This document shows, piece after piece, positions 34,056 to 43,878 of a DNA stretch of 64,000 bases (position 1 is the first letter of the stretch; the number at the start of each line of letters is the position of its first letter). Location of the stretch: positions 124,001 through 188,000 of the forward strand of contig NZ_JACJOO010000084.1 in the NCBI RefSeq assembly GCF_014695575.1, given 5' to 3'. The DNA comes from Leptolyngbya sp. FACHB-8. Its GTDB lineage: Bacteria > Cyanobacteriota > Cyanobacteriia > Elainellales > Elainellaceae. A program made the translations under genes and the position numbers. A model generated the notes under the pieces. The model ran no database searches. It was not told the DNA's origin and saw nothing but the letters and a program-made list of their open reading frames with translations.

Positions 34056-34274
34056 ATGGACTTCAAGTACCGATGGAAAAATGGTGCGCCTCCCAGTCGT
34101 GACCAAGCTGCCCAGGATGGCAATCTACTGGATGAAAGCCAGTTTGCAACTTCGGAAGATCATCGAATGGCTGAAGATATGGCAAGAAAGCATCTTAACG
34201 TTCCTGTTCAAACAGCCGATGCTGATATCCCACCTCTGCCACACGCTGCTCCGCCAGAAGAAGAGATTGGCTAA
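34056..34274 (+). CDS. possible small acidic protein
   Basis: A 72-residue frame starting MDFKYRWKNGAPPSRDQAAQ, then HRMAEDMARKHLNVPVQTAD and an acidic, Pro-rich tail. Composition is protein-like and codon use fits the genome. There is no clear ribosome site; the upstream sequence is a small hairpin. No family recognised. Confidence 0.4.
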   Translation: MDFKYRWKNGAPPSRDQAAQDGNLLDESQFATSEDHRMAEDMARKHLNVPVQTADADIPPLPHAAPPEEEIG

Positions 34275-34919
34275 CTTCGTAAACACCTATTAGCACCAAA
34301 GCCTAAAGCTCAATTTGCTATCGCTACAGAGCGGAAAGAAAGAGTTCTAATTTCCAGGTTTGGGTAGGTCTACTAAACGAGTATGTTCAGTTTTGCAAGT
34401 TCCCAAAGGGGGGTTTGAGCTTTTTGTGAAAACATAAGCCGAACTCTACTTTTAGGAAGATGTTTTGGTTGGGCGATCGCTGCGACACTACAGACATCGT
34501 CAGCTTAAGAGCGTACTAATGCCGCAGTTCGTCCTGCGGTTTTTTATTGGCGTCACATCAAGTGCTGCAATGTTGGCGATCGCGCTACATTACAACCTAA
34601 ATATAACTGCTTCACATCCATTATGAAATCCTTTCCCTCCCCCTCTACAGCGGGGAGAGCATTTAGGCATTAAAGTATAAATGCCCGTCCTCAAACAAGG
34701 ACGAGCATTTTGAGAAAATATATAGCCAGGATCTTTATGGGCGACCCTGTGATAGTCATAAGCAGCCTCTACATTTCTAGTATTGCTTATTGATGCTGTG
34801 CCCGCTTCAGCCACAAGGGATATCCTCTAAGTGCCAAAAGAGATAAGCAAGCTGTGCTTTAGGAAATAGCGTGGCACAATGCGTTTTAATATCCCATATT
34901 TCAGTGATTCACTTGGATG

Positions 34920-35279
34920 TTACTTCAAGTCAATGTTGATTTTTAGAACTACCTTTCCATCTTGAAACCAAATCAGAGCATGGGAACCACTACCATTTTG
35001 CCACTGAAATATTCGCAGATTGGAGATACCTGGAGCCGACGGATCTCGCTTCTCTAACTCGCCTCCAGGCTCCCCAACAATCGTATCCACCTGATTTACT
35101 GTCATCCCTGATTGAATACGGTTGTACTCATTTAGAGTAATGATTGGGTGTTTACCCGGAAACAAAAGAAAACTTGTAGTGGCAATAAGAGGCAGGAGCA
35201 GAAGCTTGATAAGACCAATATCCCAAAACCGAACGTTGATAGGGGCTATTTGAGAAGATGGTTTATCGTCGCTCTCCAT
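34920..35279 (-). CDS. membrane-anchored BamE/SmpA-like small protein
   Basis: A 119-residue protein with one membrane helix at about 26-42 (LIKLLLLPLIATTSFLLF). A periplasmic domain follows, with YNRIQSGMTVNQVDTIVGEPGGE and WQNGSGSHALIWFQDGKVV, the helix-helix-strand pattern of the SmpA/OmlA/DUF3862 fold. That fold often binds other envelope proteins. The gene stands alone in the repeat-rich region, with no partner to suggest a pathway. Confidence 0.75.
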   Translation of the reverse strand: MESDDKPSSQIAPINVRFWDIGLIKLLLLPLIATTSFLLFPGKHPIITLNEYNRIQSGMTVNQVDTIVGEPGGELEKRDPSAPGISNLRIFQWQNGSGSHALIWFQDGKVVLKINIDLK

Positions 35280-35438
35280 AATGCGAACCCTTACCTATTT
35301 GTTCAGGAGCACTTTGAGCCGAATGATTGAACTGTGCACAAAAGGTACTGTTCAATCCTCCATCTTTTGGTCTGCTGTCTAGGGGCTTAAGCTTGTTTTG
35401 AAAATTGAACGGTTAGGAGAAGGTTATTCCATTTGGTT

Positions 35439-35651
35439 TCACGTTATAACCTCTAGCTCCTTGAGCAAATTTTTACTAGGGGGAAAGATGAACAGCTCTT
35501 GCCCCAAGGATTTTGCTTTCTGGTGCAACTCAATAGCAGCACTCAAAGGGTAAAACATGATTGGGATCCATCTGCCACTGTAGAAACAGACAACTACTAA
35601 ATGAGTTGTGTATTTTTCAGATGGGAGAGGGTTATGCCATAAAGAAACCAC
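35439..35651 (-). CDS. possible 70-residue protein, unknown
   Basis: GTG-started frame with a plausible alpha/beta sequence: THLVVVCFYSGRWIPIMFYP and AAIELHQKAKSLGQELFIFPP. It might be a small complete domain or a fragment of a larger gene. The start and the reality of the gene rest on composition only. Confidence 0.4.
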   Translation of the reverse strand: MVSLWHNPLPSEKYTTHLVVVCFYSGRWIPIMFYPLSAAIELHQKAKSLGQELFIFPPSKNLLKELEVIT

Positions 35652-35853
35652 AGTTTAAGTTTTATTTGTTTTTAGAAGGACAAAGATAAAAATCCCTACC
35701 TCACAATATCTGTTTTTTTGTAATAGCTTTTACACCATTTGGCATAAAAGCAACTGCTCTTCAAATTAGCGCATAGCTCATTTTCTTGTTCATCCACACA
35801 AGATCCTCACAGCTTGCGACCTAGAATTACTGCATTGCAATTCCAGGTAACCT

Positions 35854-36000
35854 ATGAGCCGCGATCGCCTTCCCGCTACTGAGTATGTATGGAGCATCAT
35901 TCCGGGTATACTTCAAAACCCGTTGAAGTTAAAGCAACCCACCCCTCACTCTAATCCGTTAGATCGCTCTAAATTTACAGCATCCGTTCCACTGTCCTAG
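35854..36000 (+). CDS. possible 48-residue peptide
   Basis: Frame MSRDRLPATEYVWSIIPGIL, preceded by AGG eight bases before the ATG. Polar, no domain. Weak. Confidence 0.25.
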   Translation: MSRDRLPATEYVWSIIPGILQNPLKLKQPTPHSNPLDRSKFTASVPLS

Positions 36001-36065
36001 AGCATGTTTTAAAGCTGGCTATAAAAGTTGTTTTTATGTGCTTCACACACACAAAAGAACAACTA
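36001..36065 (+). repeat. dispersed repeat copy with hairpin
   Basis: AGAGCATGTTTTAAAGCTGG is followed by a T-rich arm, a GTGC-TTC-acac loop and the complementary A-rich arm. Related copies lie at 4258-4322 (+) and 32830-32935 (-), with more distant ones near 36113 and 47937. Confidence 0.55.
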
Positions 36066-36245
36066 AAACAGGATCTATCTGTAAAGCCACAATTTCAATT
36101 TCTACAGCTACATCTCTAGTGAATGTTTGAAATGGTAGTTTTTCGTGTTTACTACACGTGAAAATTTACATCTCAACCAGTGCCTTATCGATGCTGTTGC
36201 TCCTTCAACGCAGCCCGTCTTGTGGTCCCATGAAAATGCAAACTC

Positions 36246-36422
36246 ATGAATCGTTTTCAACACACTCAGCGTATTGCCTTAGTGCGATAGTTTAATCGGC
36301 ATTACGAGGCTTCCACTGCGATCGCCCGCTATGTTGCCCACCAGCCGACGCATGACCCTCACCTACAAAAACTCATTGGTTCCTGGCAATCTATCCAGCA
36401 GGAACGGATGCAGAGAAATTAA
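36246..36422 (+). pseudogene. possible decayed small gene
   Basis: A 59-codon frame from ATG 36246 has one internal TAG at codon 15. The parts on either side read MNRFQHTQRIALVR and FNRHYEASTAIARYVAHQP then LQKLIGSWQSIQQERMQRN, which look like one continuous helical protein. The parent family is unknown. Confidence 0.35.
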
Positions 36423-36695
36423 ATCAATTTGAATGGGTACAACCCACTCGTTTCAGGGCTTACAGAAATCTGTTCTATCGAGTGCGTTCCTGTTAAACGG
36501 GTGTGTTTTACCACTCTTACCAAACAATAATGGTAAATCTGAATGTGTCGAAAGCGACCTCAAAAATATACCTCTTAAGACGTAACATAGAGGTTTTTCA
36601 CTAGATTAAGATTCATGCATAGATATCATTCAGGTTTTTCGCTTTGTGATGGTGTTTCAAGCTTTGTCCCTTCTTTACTGTCTAGGAGTTGGACT

Positions 36696-36914
36696 GTGGA
36701 AGATCTGATGTGGTTGATTGTTTTGCCTCCCGCAGCTCGAGAAGCTGTTGGATATGTCGACTTTGATTTAATTTTGAGTGATACCCCCCGTCTTCCAAAT
36801 GATGATGCTTACATGAGGGGATGGAATGAAGCGAAGGAGATTTCAATCACGACTCAATTTCGCAAACGCCAAATTTCTTGTGATCAGGAAGTAAGCATTG
36901 ATGGCGGTAATTGA
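36696..36914 (+). CDS. small conserved protein, paralogue B
   Basis: A 72-residue protein starting at GTG 36696, seven bases after AGGAG. This start is chosen because it aligns exactly with the start of paralogue A (29864-30079): VEDLMWLIVLPPAAREAVG against MEELLWLIVLPPEGREAVG, then PRLPNDDAYMRGWNEA. The frame is open further upstream but that part is not conserved. An RNA-like element (copy B) starts 40 bases after the stop, possibly as its 3' UTR. Confidence 0.75.
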   Translation: MEDLMWLIVLPPAAREAVGYVDFDLILSDTPRLPNDDAYMRGWNEAKEISITTQFRKRQISCDQEVSIDGGN

Positions 36915-36954
36915 GGCGATCGCCCTTCTAACAGAATTACGGTTGTATCTGCCA

Positions 36955-37078
36955 TTTTTCTCTGGGCACATTGGCAAGACAGACAGGGTGATCACTGCAA
37001 AACTGTGGGTAACACAATGTTAGTCGTAGCCAAGCTACTGCATTCCTGCCGCCTTTGCTGTTGCCTGGGCGGCTTTCC
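36955..37078 (+). ncRNA. RNA-like element, copy B
   Basis: Diverged copy of 31010-31140, on the same strand. The terminal stem is GCCGCC against GGGCGGC, where copy A has CCACCC and GGGTGG, a compensatory change. It begins 40 bases after the small protein gene. It may be an independent RNA or that gene's terminator region. Confidence 0.5.
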
Positions 37079-37498
37079 GTTGCTTCTTCACCTGTTTAAA
37101 GCACTTTGTGCTTGAATCAGCCACGCTTGTACCTTTCTCAGAACGGATTGAGACAATTGTTTTTGGAACTAAAAGCAAAAAGTAACGTCCCGAGATTCAG
37201 CGGCTTAATCGAACATCCAGTAGTGTTCTAGATAGGCGAAGGGAGTGTGGCAGAAGAGGCACGAAGTGACTATGTTCGAAACATGACCGGATATCCGTAG
37301 TACGGATGTAGAGGTTCGTTACAGTGCGATCGCCTCTCTCCGCAAGCTCACCGAGGGACTGAGGCAGTACTAAATAACTACCGTGTTCCTGCTGTTGGGG
37401 TAAACAAGACCTCGATGCGAGGATGTGAACAACCTTCACGGGAAGGCCAAGCACACCTGTTAAGACCATGATTTTTAGCGATGAGGAGGGAAAAGGTG

Positions 37499-37753
37499 AT
37501 GTCAAATCTTGTTTTATCTGATTTACATAAGGCCTTATTATCCCGTTGCGACCTATGCAAAACTGAATCCACCCTCATGATTGATGCCCCGACTCAAGAA
37601 GTTGCAGATGGCTTGCTCGCCCTGCGCAACGAATGGATGGCATCGGGTTCCCAGTGTCGGGTTTTCTATCTTTACGTAAAAGGGAATTTAATGAGCGAGT
37701 TCAGCTTTATGAATAGGGGTATGAAGCCTTCTCCTATGGCCGCTGGCGTATAA
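37499..37753 (+). CDS. 84-residue protein, unknown function
   Basis: ATG 37499 follows GAGGAGGG at a good distance. The product is helical and then beta (SDLHKALLSRCDLCKTES, APTQEVADGLLALRNEWMAS, CRVFYLYVKGN). Two cysteines three apart (CDLC) could bind a metal, but no second pair exists within the chain. No family recognised. Confidence 0.6.
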   Translation: MSNLVLSDLHKALLSRCDLCKTESTLMIDAPTQEVADGLLALRNEWMASGSQCRVFYLYVKGNLMSEFSFMNRGMKPSPMAAGV

Positions 37754-37810
37754 ATATTTGCTAACAAGAAACTCAAATCTTGTACCAAAACCTTCCTGAT
37801 GGAAGGAAAT

Positions 37811-37847
37811 TAGAATGGGCGGAAAGCTATGCTTTCCGCCCATTCTA
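37811..37847. repeat. 17-bp perfect palindrome
   Basis: TAGAATGGGCGGAAAGC (37811-37827) and its complement (37831-37847), loop TAT. It could terminate the 37499 gene. A weaker inverted repeat follows at 37884-37916. Confidence 0.7.
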
Positions 37848-37952
37848 TACGTCCATTTGATATGAAATAGCGTTCCTATATTAGAACGTACGCGGTGCTC
37901 TGCATCGCGCACGTTCCGTGTTTAGGCTTGAGGGCTCAAGCCGAGTTTATGA

Positions 37953-38249
37953 TTAGTAGTTCGTGCGATTAGGGTCGCGAGAAGTGGTTACAGTGGGCTC
38001 ACGATAAACAGAGGTATCGTTGTCATGCTTCTTCTTACCAGCTAAACCAGCCAAACCGGCCAAACCCAGTAGACCCAGCCAATCCCAGGCTCCATCATTA
38101 TCGTCGGTATCGGTATCTACAGTAGTTGTGGTATCTGCATCGGGAGCAGCTGCTTTCGCATTCAGGGCAGGAAGGGTTACTGCGCCAGCAGTAACGCTCA
38201 GGGCAATTACACCTACACTCAAAAACTTACGCAAATTCGTGGATTTCAT
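37953..38249 (-). CDS. WGxxGxxG-family secreted or anchored protein
   Basis: A 98-residue exported protein. Residues 1-33 are a signal peptide (LSVGVIALSVTAGAVTLPAL, cleavage after AKA). A short Asp- and Thr-rich linker follows, then the hallmark WDWLGLLGLAGLAGLAGKKK, a glycine-rich hydrophobic segment ended by lysines, and a polar tail. Members of this type are common in cyanobacteria and thought to be envelope-anchored; function is unknown. The 440 bases upstream are non-coding apart from a large palindrome. Confidence 0.85.
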   Translation of the reverse strand: MKSTNLRKFLSVGVIALSVTAGAVTLPALNAKAAAPDADTTTTVDTDTDDNDGAWDWLGLLGLAGLAGLAGKKKHDNDTSVYREPTVTTSRDPNRTNY

Positions 38250-38586
38250 AGTCGGCTCCTTCTATTTGAATCGCTACTTGAATCGCTACTATCAAACTGG
38301 ATCAGCCATGGCTGCATCAGCCAAAGCTAAACGGGCGATCGATGTCTTATAGGTTTGTTATATTCCGAATGCACCGCTTCTTTAATCCTGCTAAGGTTCA
38401 TATCCTTCTGCTCACTAAGGCAGAGCTACGCTAAGTTCTAGGTACTTACTTCAGGAACATAGGGACATAAAACCCAGTTGAGCCGTGATGTTTCTCCTAT
38501 TTCCAGAATTCTGATACTGCCTCAAAGCAACAGCAGAATCAGGATTCTAAGTTTTGAGTCGTGTTCTGGATATAGTTCATTAGTTC

Positions 38587-38661
38587 GGACAGTTTTTCTG
38601 AAACCTTTGATTTTACGTGCGCTTCGCGCACGCAAAATCAAAGGTTTCAGAAAAACTGTCC
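38587..38661. repeat. 36-bp palindrome, loop TTC
   Basis: Left arm 38587-38622 and right arm 38626-38661 pair with a single mismatch. This is the longest stem in the window. It lies just after the P-loop kinase-like gene on the minus strand. Confidence 0.8.
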
Positions 38662-38688
38662 AGAGTATTGATGGTTGTTGTGAGAGAA

Positions 38689-39165
38689 CTAGAGCAGGGT
38701 TTGTATAGCGGCCAAAATTGCGTCTTCAGTTGCTGGTACGTCGTTATTAATCTCTAGGTCCCAGTCGTATACAACATTTGCAGCAATGCGGTTGTACTGT
38801 TCAACCTTGTCATCTGAAACTGGGATGTGATCCGCGCTATCACGATTTTTAACTCGTGTGAGACAGGTTTCAAGATCTGCATAAATCCGAATCATTTTGA
38901 GTGTATATTTCTTTGCCAGGACAGTGCGGAACCTTTCAAATTCTTCACCTGCTCCCAGGCTCTCAATCATCACTTGAGGATAATTCTTGAATGTCTCATC
39001 AATGATTTGTGCAACCTTCTGCCATCCATTCTCACCGGGTTGTAAACTTAGCCAGATAGGTTCAACCCGAATAAATTGAATTGTCGTACATCGACCAATG
39101 AGCGTTCCAATGTATGTTTTTCCTGCGCCTTTCGGGCCGATTAGCATATATAGAATTTGGCTCAT
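38689..39165 (-). CDS. P-loop kinase-like NTPase
   Basis: A 158-residue single-domain protein with Walker A LIGPKGAGKTYIG near residue 8, followed by a lid-type region (CLTRVKNRDSADHIP) and alternating strands and helices. It resembles adenylate/shikimate-kinase-fold enzymes, especially stand-alone AAA-type small kinases. The substrate is not predictable. The C-terminus is short, suggesting a minimal domain. Palindromes lie on both sides. Confidence 0.75.
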   Translation of the reverse strand: MSQILYMLIGPKGAGKTYIGTLIGRCTTIQFIRVEPIWLSLQPGENGWQKVAQIIDETFKNYPQVMIESLGAGEEFERFRTVLAKKYTLKMIRIYADLETCLTRVKNRDSADHIPVSDDKVEQYNRIAANVVYDWDLEINNDVPATEDAILAAIQTLL

Positions 39166-39254
39166 AAGTTCTGCCTCCGATACCAGTGTTTACCTGGCCT
39201 GGAAAATTTCTGTAATAGCACGCTCAGTTTAAACCAGTCGTTATGTCCCACCTC

Positions 39255-39287
39255 AGAAGTCGCAGTTCCACAAGAACTGCGACTTCT
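39255..39287. terminator. 14-bp hairpin downstream of TPR gene
   Basis: AGAAGTCGCAGTTC (39255-39268) pairs with 39274-39287 around 5 bases, 28 bases after the TPR gene stop. No strong T run on the minus strand. Confidence 0.5.
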
Positions 39288-39314
39288 TGTCACCCACTAG
39301 AGTTAGGCAAACGA

Positions 39315-41021
39315 TTAACGTGAAGCCGTTAATGAGATATCGGCGTAGCGCCAAGCCTGCTCAAATTGAGCTTGCGCTTCTCGGGCCTCTTGGGTTCTGC
39401 CCTGAGCCTGTAAGCTTTGCGTCAAACCATACAGCGACCAACCATTGTCGGGATACTTCACTAAATCCTCCCGATAGACTTGTTCCGCTTCCATAGGGCG
39501 ATTCGCTTGGAGTAGCACTGAGCCTAGAATTTGCCGCACAGGAGCATACCAGGGAGAAGGTTCATCGTACTTGAGGTTATCTTCCAACTCAATGCCCTGT
39601 TGGAGATGGGCGATCGCCCCCTCATAATCCCCCTGCTTAGCAGCCAGTTCTCCTGCTAATACAGCAGAACCAATCTGCAGAAGATGAGCGGTGGTGTTGA
39701 TGTCCCAAATGGTGATGCCGTCCAGAGTGGGGTTAGTGGCGATCGCCTGCACAGTTTCCAATTCTTGAGCCGCTTCTTGAAGCTGACCTTTTGCGGTCAA
39801 AGCCATACCTCGAGCAAAATGCCAGACACCAGTAACGTAAGCCAGATCAGTGGCGGGAGCAGGGGTGGCAAGAATTTCATCCCACATTTCAAACCGGACA
39901 TAGGTGTAGAGCGGAATTGCTGAATAGTGCTGCAAGGTACCAAATCCCGGCTGCCGCAGCAAATCTTGATTGACCAGAGCCGCTGTATCTTGAGCCGCTT
40001 GCAAAGCTACATCCCGCTGGCCTGACATGACAGCCGCATACCAGAGGAAGTGGTGGTTGTGGGGCACATAGGTAAAGGGATAAGCACTATCGGGATTGTG
40101 TTGTTGCACGTATGCGGCATCCGCAGCTGCAGCCAATTGATTAGCAACTACCGCGTCGTTATAGCGCCCAACACGGATGTAAATGTGCCCAGGCATGTGA
40201 ATCAAGTGCCCCGTGTTGATGTTCAGATCTCGCAGGCGATCGGCCGCATCAGCAGCAAGGTCAGGACGTTTGGACTCCACTGCATGAATGTAGAGGTGGA
40301 GGGCTCCTGCATGGTCAGGATACCGCTGTAGAAGAGACTCCAGGGTAGCGATGATTTCAGCGCCTTCAGGCTTAGGCTCCCCATCTTCCTGCCAGTAATC
40401 CCAGGGCATTGTGTCCATGAGGGCTTCAGCAAATAGGGTTACGGCCTCGGGGTCATGGGGATAGCGCTGGGCTACTTGCCGCATGGCGTTGGCGTAGGCC
40501 AGGTTCAGGGCTGTGCGATCGCCCACCGGTTCAGGAGTATAGCGTTGAGCCAGGGCTTCAATGTAAGCATTCTCCTGCTCACTGGCGTAGGGGCTTCGCT
40601 CACGAGCCGCCTGGAGTGCTTCCCAGGCCGTTGGCACAGCACCGTCCTCCATGGCCGCGTTGATATTCGGTCCCAGAACATAAGCCATACCCCAATAGCA
40701 CATCGCGCAGGTTGGATCGAGCTCAGCCGCCTGCTGAAAGGAGCGGAACGCTTCAGCGTGGTTAAAGCCATAGGCCAGCATCAGCCCCTGATCAAAATAG
40801 CGCTGGGTTAGAGGGTTGCGAGCCGAAATGGGATGGCTGTAGTTGCCGAGGTTATCGAATAGAGGGACTGTGGGCGTGGTGGATTGGGAAGCATCGGCTG
40901 CCGTTAAGGCTGCCTCAGTTGAGGTGGATGGTGTATGAGCCAGGGTTGTTCCTGACCATGCTGTGGTCGTGAATAGGGTTGCTGCGAGTAACAGGGGATA
41001 GAGCTTGGATGAATAGATCAT
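39315..41021 (-). CDS. secreted tetratricopeptide repeat protein
   Basis: A 568-residue protein. The first 30 residues are a signal peptide (KLYPLLLAATLFTTTAW). TPR-like helix pairs follow: AFRSFQQAAELDPTCAMCYW near 90, and C-terminal units ELAAKQGDYEGAIAHLQQGI and PDNGWSLYGLTQSLQAQGR. Conserved blocks such as WGMAYVLGPNINA and HMPGHIYIRVGRY, with buried histidines, recur in a family of bacterial exported TPR proteins of unknown role. Location in periplasm or envelope is inferred. It is the downstream member of a minus-strand run. Confidence 0.85.
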   Translation of the reverse strand: MIYSSKLYPLLLAATLFTTTAWSGTTLAHTPSTSTEAALTAADASQSTTPTVPLFDNLGNYSHPISARNPLTQRYFDQGLMLAYGFNHAEAFRSFQQAAELDPTCAMCYWGMAYVLGPNINAAMEDGAVPTAWEALQAARERSPYASEQENAYIEALAQRYTPEPVGDRTALNLAYANAMRQVAQRYPHDPEAVTLFAEALMDTMPWDYWQEDGEPKPEGAEIIATLESLLQRYPDHAGALHLYIHAVESKRPDLAADAADRLRDLNINTGHLIHMPGHIYIRVGRYNDAVVANQLAAAADAAYVQQHNPDSAYPFTYVPHNHHFLWYAAVMSGQRDVALQAAQDTAALVNQDLLRQPGFGTLQHYSAIPLYTYVRFEMWDEILATPAPATDLAYVTGVWHFARGMALTAKGQLQEAAQELETVQAIATNPTLDGITIWDINTTAHLLQIGSAVLAGELAAKQGDYEGAIAHLQQGIELEDNLKYDEPSPWYAPVRQILGSVLLQANRPMEAEQVYREDLVKYPDNGWSLYGLTQSLQAQGRTQEAREAQAQFEQAWRYADISLTASR

Positions 41022-41203
41022 GGGGGTTGTCCTCTAACGCATTAAGAAATGATGGGATTGGGGGGCAGAGGAAGCGATCGAAACGGGATGGCTTCCTCTG
41101 CGGGCAATGTCATGAATGTAGATAAGATGGCGCTTCTAAAGCGTTCCGTAATCGTTCTTGAATTGGCAAAGGAAAGGGGGCGATCGCCTGATAGTTGGCG
41201 TAA

Positions 41204-42682
41204 CTAAACCACGACGGGAACGTTGACACCCGCCACCAAAAGCGTCGACATGGTCTTGAAGTCAGGGGTGTTCAGCTGAGAAACGCTGACGCCTTGTAGC
41301 AGGGCAAGCTGTTGACCATTGGCTTGAATCACTGTGCTGTTGCCTTGCTGAACAAATTGCAAGGCACCAAGGGAGAGGTTCCCTCTAAGCCCAATAAAGT
41401 CCTGCCCGTTGCGAAAATCCGTGATGATGTCAAAGCCATTACCCAGAACAAAGGTGTCACTGCCAATACCACCTGTCAGGCGATCGCGTCCCGCACCACC
41501 ATCGAGCAAATCAGCCCCCGCATTACCCAATAGGCGATCGTTACCGACGCCACCAATCAGAATGTCATCTCCGGTTCCGCCCAGGAGCACGTCTCCACCC
41601 GCGCCACCGTCGATAATGTCATCCCCTGCACCACCGTTGGCGCGATCGCGGCCACCTTGTGCTATCAAAATTCCATTTTTGGCACCACCCTGCATTGGGT
41701 CGTTGCCGTTGCTGCCACGCACGACAGGAATGTCATTGGCCCGCAGAATAGCAGATTGATTACCCCGAATTTGGGGAGCGGCGGCAAACGTGTCATAGCT
41801 GACGCGGATGCCATTGTGGGTACCTTCTCCGTCATCACGAATGGTTTGACGAATGACCGCATTTTCTTTGCCAAAGAACCCGAAGCCCGTCTCTCCACGC
41901 ACATCACGGGTGAGAGTATCGTAAGTGAATTCCAGGGCTGTGGTGCCGGTTTTACGGCTCAAGTCGAGGGGCGATCGCTCTTCATTGGGTAACACTTTGA
42001 ACGCTGTTAATTTCACATCTACATTGCGCTGATCTGGGTCGACAGCAGCACTCAGGAAGATACCCTGATTGGGAGTGGGGCTAAAGGGGCGCGTTTCTTG
42101 AACTTGCCCATCGATCTCAGCCTGCACAATGATGGTGCCAGAGCTATTGAGGGGAATAATGCGCTCAATTTCAATGGTCAATCGGGCACTATTAATCACA
42201 GAGGCTTTGGGAATCAGCGTGTAGTCGATCGCCGAGGTATCAACCCGTTTAACAACTTCCAGGAAATAGGTACCTGGTTCCAGACGATCAAACTGGATGT
42301 CATCCGCCCCAGGCTCAAATGAGGAGCTGAGCAAATCATCAATACTGGCTCCTGCATTGATAGCTGAATTCGTCCGGCCATCATTATTGAAATCACGGAT
42401 TAGACGAAATGATATGTTCTGTTCATTGTTAGATAGCATTCGGGCATCAAACCGCATTGGGCGATCGACTGTGAACGAGAATACATCGATTCCATCATTT
42501 GGGTTGATGTTGTTCGTACCGTTAACTCTGCCGACAATACCAACATTGCCATTAGGGTTATTACCAAGTAATGCTTCTGCGGTTCTCAAAGAACCATTGC
42601 GAGTTGATAGAACATTGTTTTGTTCCCGTTCACGAACTGTGGTTTGGGGATTCAGCAGTGCATCAAGAATTGCATTGGCCAT
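41204..42682 (-). CDS. RTX calcium-binding protein
   Basis: A 492-residue protein without signal peptide, typical of type I secretion substrates. The N-terminal part resembles a PPC-type beta domain ([26 protein letters not shown]). Residues about 345-435 are RTX nonapeptides of the GGAGxDxLxG type, which bind calcium: [20 protein letters not shown]. The C-terminal part ([20 protein letters not shown]) is the usual RTX end. Export through a HlyBD-like system elsewhere is likely; the ABC half-transporter at 60391 lacks a peptidase domain and is no proven partner. Confidence 0.88.
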   Translation of the reverse strand: MANAILDALLNPQTTVREREQNNVLSTRNGSLRTAEALLGNNPNGNVGIVGRVNGTNNINPNDGIDVFSFTVDRPMRFDARMLSNNEQNISFRLIRDFNNDGRTNSAINAGASIDDLLSSSFEPGADDIQFDRLEPGTYFLEVVKRVDTSAIDYTLIPKASVINSARLTIEIERIIPLNSSGTIIVQAEIDGQVQETRPFSPTPNQGIFLSAAVDPDQRNVDVKLTAFKVLPNEERSPLDLSRKTGTTALEFTYDTLTRDVRGETGFGFFGKENAVIRQTIRDDGEGTHNGIRVSYDTFAAAPQIRGNQSAILRANDIPVVRGSNGNDPMQGGAKNGILIAQGGRDRANGGAGDDIIDGGAGGDVLLGGTGDDILIGGVGNDRLLGNAGADLLDGGAGRDRLTGGIGSDTFVLGNGFDIITDFRNGQDFIGLRGNLSLGALQFVQQGNSTVIQANGQQLALLQGVSVSQLNTPDFKTMSTLLVAGVNVPVVV

Positions 42683-42884
42683 GATTCAATTTCTCCTGGA
42701 GTTGTGAATAGTAAAGTGATAAGCCCGTGGAAAAGGCACGAGAAAACTATTGTTAAAGCAGCCTCTGCGGTCAGATACATCCGAAAGGCACGCTTGTACA
42801 AAGACTGTGCGCAGGGCACGATGCCGTAAGTGGGAAGACATGGGAAGGAAAGCCCTTACAGGACGAATGAGCGGGGGCTCAGCA

Positions 42885-43862
42885 TCAAAAGGTGCAAATA
42901 GATGGGGGCTGTAGGGGGCACGTGCGATCGCGTAGCGGATTCGATGCCAGGTTTAGTTGAACCAGATTGCGTAATGCGGCGAGGGCGCTGGCATCACGAA
43001 TTTGATTCGCTTCAAGATTGAGCCCTTTTAGATTGATTAAGGTCGTTAGGGGACGCACATCTACAATGCGATTGCGATTGAGACCCAGATCAATCAGGTG
43101 CGTTAGAGAAGATAATCCTTTCACATCCTGAATCTGGTTATCGTCTAAGCGCAGATAGGCCAGATTTGTCAGTGCGGATAGAAACAGGATATGACGCAGG
43201 TGTAGCTGTGACAGATCGAGGTACGTCAAACCGGTAAGAGTTGCCAGGGGCCGAAGATCGCGCAGGGGGTTATCGGCTAAGTCGAGACGGGTCAGGTGGG
43301 GCAACGCTGTGAGGGGAGCGATCGCACTCACACGAGCGCTATACAGGCTGAGGGTTTCTAACTGGGTTAAGGAGGCCAGGGGACGCAGGTCAGCGATGGG
43401 TTGTTCACTCAAAGCTAAAAGCTTTAGATGAGATAGCCCTGCCAGAGGGCGAATGTCACAAATGCGGTTGTAGCTGAGAAAGAGCGTTTCGAGCTGGGTT
43501 AAGGCTGCCAGTGGACGCAAATTTTCAATCAGATTGCCGTTTAAATTAAGAACAACCAGGTTGGGCAAGGTGGAGAGTGGCTGGATATCCTCTACGTCAC
43601 GATTGCTGAGATCCAGTTCTGTTAGATGGACCAGAATATCGTTAGCTTGAGTGCAATTTGAAGTTCTAGCCCCAATATCTAATAGCAACTCAACAGTATG
43701 TCTTGCTGGCGGGGAGAGGATGTCTTTGCGAAGGCACCATTGTTCAAAAGTCGTAGGGCGTATTCCTGCCTCTGGAACAGCCCGCGAGCGATCGGCATTG
43801 GCAAGCATGATTATGAGCGTCAGAGTAATAGCCAGAAGCCCCAGAAATCGATGGAACTTCAT
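42885..43862 (-). CDS. leucine-rich repeat protein, exported
   Basis: A 325-residue protein with an N-terminal signal peptide (LLAITLTLIIMLANADRSRA). About ten 22-residue internalin-type leucine-rich repeats (LTxLDLSxNxIxDIRPLAxL) run from about 85 to 310. Two cysteines near the start (WCLRKD, TSNCTQ) and two at the end may cap the solenoid. Such proteins mediate protein contacts at the cell surface. It lies 17 bases from the lipoprotein gene upstream on the same strand, suggesting co-transcription. Confidence 0.87.
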   Translation of the reverse strand: MKFHRFLGLLAITLTLIIMLANADRSRAVPEAGIRPTTFEQWCLRKDILSPPARHTVELLLDIGARTSNCTQANDILVHLTELDLSNRDVEDIQPLSTLPNLVVLNLNGNLIENLRPLAALTQLETLFLSYNRICDIRPLAGLSHLKLLALSEQPIADLRPLASLTQLETLSLYSARVSAIAPLTALPHLTRLDLADNPLRDLRPLATLTGLTYLDLSQLHLRHILFLSALTNLAYLRLDDNQIQDVKGLSSLTHLIDLGLNRNRIVDVRPLTTLINLKGLNLEANQIRDASALAALRNLVQLNLASNPLRDRTCPLQPPSICTF

Positions 43863-43878
43863 GATAAGTTGGTCTGAA

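Noticed and set aside
33851-34123. Minus-strand frame opposite the 34056 small gene
   Set aside because: It overlaps another candidate and its composition is poorer; neither has strong signals, and I kept only the plus-strand one at low confidence.
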